Positions 62,337 through 64,000 of a stretch of DNA of 64,000 nt are shown here, piece by piece. The stretch lies in NCBI RefSeq assembly GCF_016734765.1, contig NZ_JAERQE010000001.1:124001-188000 (forward strand). Reading direction: 5' to 3'. Positions within the stretch are counted from its first letter, which is position 1. Every line of letters begins with the position of its first letter. The stretch is from Microvirga soli. GTDB lineage: Bacteria > Pseudomonadota > Alphaproteobacteria > Rhizobiales > Beijerinckiaceae. The notes beneath the pieces are model-generated. The model was not told the DNA's origin. It saw nothing but the letters and a program-made list of their open reading frames with translations, and made no database searches. A program made the translations under genes and the position numbers.

Positions 62337-63833
62337 ATGCGCGAGGTCGGACATTTCGTCGGCGGCAAGCAGGTTGCCGGTAAATCGGGACGCACCACCG
62401 AATTCTTCCAGCCCATGACCGGCGAGGTTTTGGGCCGGGTCGCGCTGGCGTCCAAGGACGAGCTGCGCCAGGCGGTGGAGAACGCCAAGGCCGCTCAGCC
62501 GGCCTGGGCCGCCACCAACCCGCAGCGCCGCGCCCGCGTGATGATGAAGTTCCTGGAGCTCATCGCCAAGGAGATGGATCCGCTGGCCGAGATGCTCGCC
62601 CGCGAGCACGGCAAGACCATCGTGGACGCCAAGGGCGACATCCAGCGCGGCGTCGAGGTGGCGGAGTTCTGCACCGGCATTCCGCATCTCCTGAAGGGCG
62701 AGTTCACGGAAGGCGCCGGCCCCGGCATCGACATGTATTCGATCCGCCAGCCGCTCGGCGTGGTGGCCGGCATCACCCCGTTCAACTTCCCGGCCATGAT
62801 CCCGCTGTGGAAGCTCTCGCCGGCGATTGCCTGCGGCAACGCTTTCATCCTGAAGCCCTCCGAGCGCGATCCGGGCGTGCCGATGCGCCTCGCCGAGCTC
62901 ATGATGGAAGCGGGCCTGCCGGCCGGCATTCTCAACGTAGTGAATGGCGATAAGGAAGTGGTGGACGCGATCCTCGACGATCCGGACATCAAGGCCGTGG
63001 GCTTCGTCGGCTCCTCGCCGATCGCGCAATACGTCTATTCCCGCGCCACCGCCAACGGCAAGCGCGCCCAGTGCTTCGGCGGCGCGAAGAACCACATGAT
63101 CATCATGCCCGACGCCGATCTCGACCAGGCGGCGGACGCGCTCATCGGCGCCGGCTACGGCTCGGCGGGCGAGCGCTGCATGGCGATCTCGGTCGCCGTG
63201 CCGGTGGGCCGCGCCACCGCCGACGCGCTCATGGACAAGCTGATCCCGCGCGTCGAGAGCCTGAAGGTCGGCTCCTCCACCGATCCGTCGGCCGATTTCG
63301 GCCCGATGATCACCCGGGCGCACATGGAGAAGGTGCGCTCCTACGTGGATATCGGCGTGCAGGAAGGCGCCAAGCTCGTGGTCGACGGCCGCGACTTCAA
63401 GATGCAGGGCTACGAGAACGGCTTCTACATGGGCGGCTGCCTCTTCGATGAGGTGACCACCGACATGCGCATCTACAAGGAAGAGATCTTCGGGCCCGTG
63501 CTCTCCGTGGTGCGCGCCAAGGATTACGAGGATGCCCTGCGCCTGCCCTCCGATCATGAATACGGCAACGGCGTCGCGATCTACACCCGCGACGGCGACG
63601 CCGCCCGCGATTTCGCCTCGCGCGTCAACGTGGGCATGGTGGGCATCAACGTGCCGATCCCGGTGCCGCTCGCCTACTACACCTTCGGCGGCTGGAAAGC
63701 CTCCGGCTTCGGCGACCTGAACCAGCACGGCCCCGACGCGGTGCGCTTCTACACCAAGACGAAGACCGTCACGTCCCGCTGGCCTTCCGGCATCAAGGAA
63801 GGCGCGGAATTCTCCATTCCGACGATGAAGTAA
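62337..63833 (+). CDS. mmsA: Methylmalonate-semialdehyde dehydrogenase (CoA-acylating)
   Basis: 498 aa. Converts methylmalonate semialdehyde or malonate semialdehyde to propionyl-CoA or acetyl-CoA, with NAD+ and CoA, in valine and inositol breakdown. Catalytic Cys in GSAGERCMAISVAV. The usual general-base Glu is replaced in CFGGAKNHMIIMPDADL, as in CoA-acylating members. ITPFNFPAMIPLWKLSPAIA and the C-terminal FYTKTKTVTSRWP are typical MmsA. GGAGAG precedes the ATG. A terminator follows. Confidence 0.96.
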   Translation: MREVGHFVGGKQVAGKSGRTTEFFQPMTGEVLGRVALASKDELRQAVENAKAAQPAWAATNPQRRARVMMKFLELIAKEMDPLAEMLAREHGKTIVDAKGDIQRGVEVAEFCTGIPHLLKGEFTEGAGPGIDMYSIRQPLGVVAGITPFNFPAMIPLWKLSPAIACGNAFILKPSERDPGVPMRLAELMMEAGLPAGILNVVNGDKEVVDAILDDPDIKAVGFVGSSPIAQYVYSRATANGKRAQCFGGAKNHMIIMPDADLDQAADALIGAGYGSAGERCMAISVAVPVGRATADALMDKLIPRVESLKVGSSTDPSADFGPMITRAHMEKVRSYVDIGVQEGAKLVVDGRDFKMQGYENGFYMGGCLFDEVTTDMRIYKEEIFGPVLSVVRAKDYEDALRLPSDHEYGNGVAIYTRDGDAARDFASRVNVGMVGINVPIPVPLAYYTFGGWKASGFGDLNQHGPDAVRFYTKTKTVTSRWPSGIKEGAEFSIPTMK

Positions 63834-63866
63834 AGCGGCCCGAAAGCTTTCTCGTAAAAATCCATT

Positions 63867-63904
63867 GCCGCCGCTCTCAGCCTGAGAGCGGCGGCTTTCA
63901 TTTG
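63867..63904. terminator. Bidirectional hairpin terminator between mmsA and the last gene
   Basis: GCCGCCGCTCTCA (63867-63879), loop GCC, TGAGAGCGGCGGC (63883-63895), then TTTCATTT. A 13-bp perfect stem between converging genes. Confidence 0.85.
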
Positions 63905-63929
63905 GGCCTTCGTCCGGACGATCCGAGCG

Positions 63930-64000
63930 TTACCAGCTCATGTCGAACTCATCACCAAACTGTCGCTGCAGGTTGCGGAGGGTCGCGTCCTCGAAGGACT
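63930..64000 (-). CDS. C-terminal end of an unidentified protein (5' end outside window)
   Basis: The minus-strand frame is open from the window edge and ends at the TAA on 63932-63930, after SFEDATLRNLQRQFGDEFD and then MSW. Codon use is like that of neighbouring genes, and the frame meets the bidirectional terminator properly, so it is very likely the end of a real gene. Too short to name. Confidence 0.55.
   Translation of the reverse strand, partial: SFEDATLRNLQRQFGDEFDMSW

Overview
The window looks like chromosomal DNA of an alphaproteobacterium of the order Hyphomicrobiales (Rhizobiales), most likely Methylobacteriaceae and perhaps Microvirga. This is inferred from the high GC content, the alphaproteobacterial (type III) order of the cellulose genes (bcsN-A-B-Z-K), many ATGA-coupled operons, and small intergenic palindromes of the GTCATCCCGGA...TCCGGGAT kind. 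No sequence search could be run, so the genus is a guess. I see no transposase, phage, CRISPR array, tRNA or rRNA.

Layout. 1-1560: the end of a LysR regulator and a convergent Bcr/CflA-type MFS exporter. 1883-10942: a cellulose operon made of lipoprotein BcsN, PilZ-containing synthase BcsA, BcsB, GH8 cellulase BcsZ and the TPR protein BcsK. 11039-22206: a chemosensory operon on the same strand with mostly overlapping genes: CheW, CheR-TPR, CheW, a methyl-accepting receptor, a CheA-receiver hybrid, CheB, a REC-REC-histidine kinase and a REC-PAS-histidine kinase-REC. It resembles the Wsp system of Pseudomonas and the Che3 system of Rhodospirillum centenum. No terminator is visible between it and the cellulose genes, so the two together form a block of about 20 kb. 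This is the most interesting part of the window.

22465-27736: a DppABCDF-type peptide ABC importer with a strong hairpin terminator between dppA and dppB. 27819-33149: an AI-2E family permease with an unusual soluble C-terminal domain, a Tat-type dienelactone-hydrolase-like protein, an M3 oligopeptidase and a possible small ORF. 33235-36401: aldose epimerase, SMP-30 lactonase and amidase. 36561-41110: a branched-chain amino-acid-type ABC importer with fused LivH-LivM permeases. 41230-44512: a 2Fe-2S ferredoxin, a thioredoxin-reductase-like ferredoxin reductase, an M20 carbamoylase/allantoate hydrolase and a GNAT acetyltransferase. 44516-47099: a second GNAT, a small secreted protein with an internal duplication, and a histidine ammonia-lyase-family enzyme.

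47100-48004 has no protein gene. It holds a cluster of palindromic repeats and a probable structured small RNA with a near-consensus promoter, possibly 6S RNA. 48005-52364: the glycerol-3-phosphate importer ugpBAEC with a possible Pho box. 52572-57930: a stress-type protein, then a probable lysine/pipecolate catabolic module (Lrp-type regulator and FAD oxidase, divergent from a saccharopine dehydrogenase-family enzyme and an ALDH7-type semialdehyde dehydrogenase). 58010-59689: a thiamine-diphosphate enzyme. 59999-60256: a YjhX-family protein behind a structured leader. 60290-63833: transaldolase, a LysR regulator and methylmalonate-semialdehyde dehydrogenase, followed by the 3' end of one more gene at the window edge.

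Taken together the window describes a heterotroph with large capacity for taking up and breaking down peptides, amino acids, sugars and glycerol phosphate. It also carries a surface-polysaccharide locus that appears to have its own receptor-driven phosphorelay.
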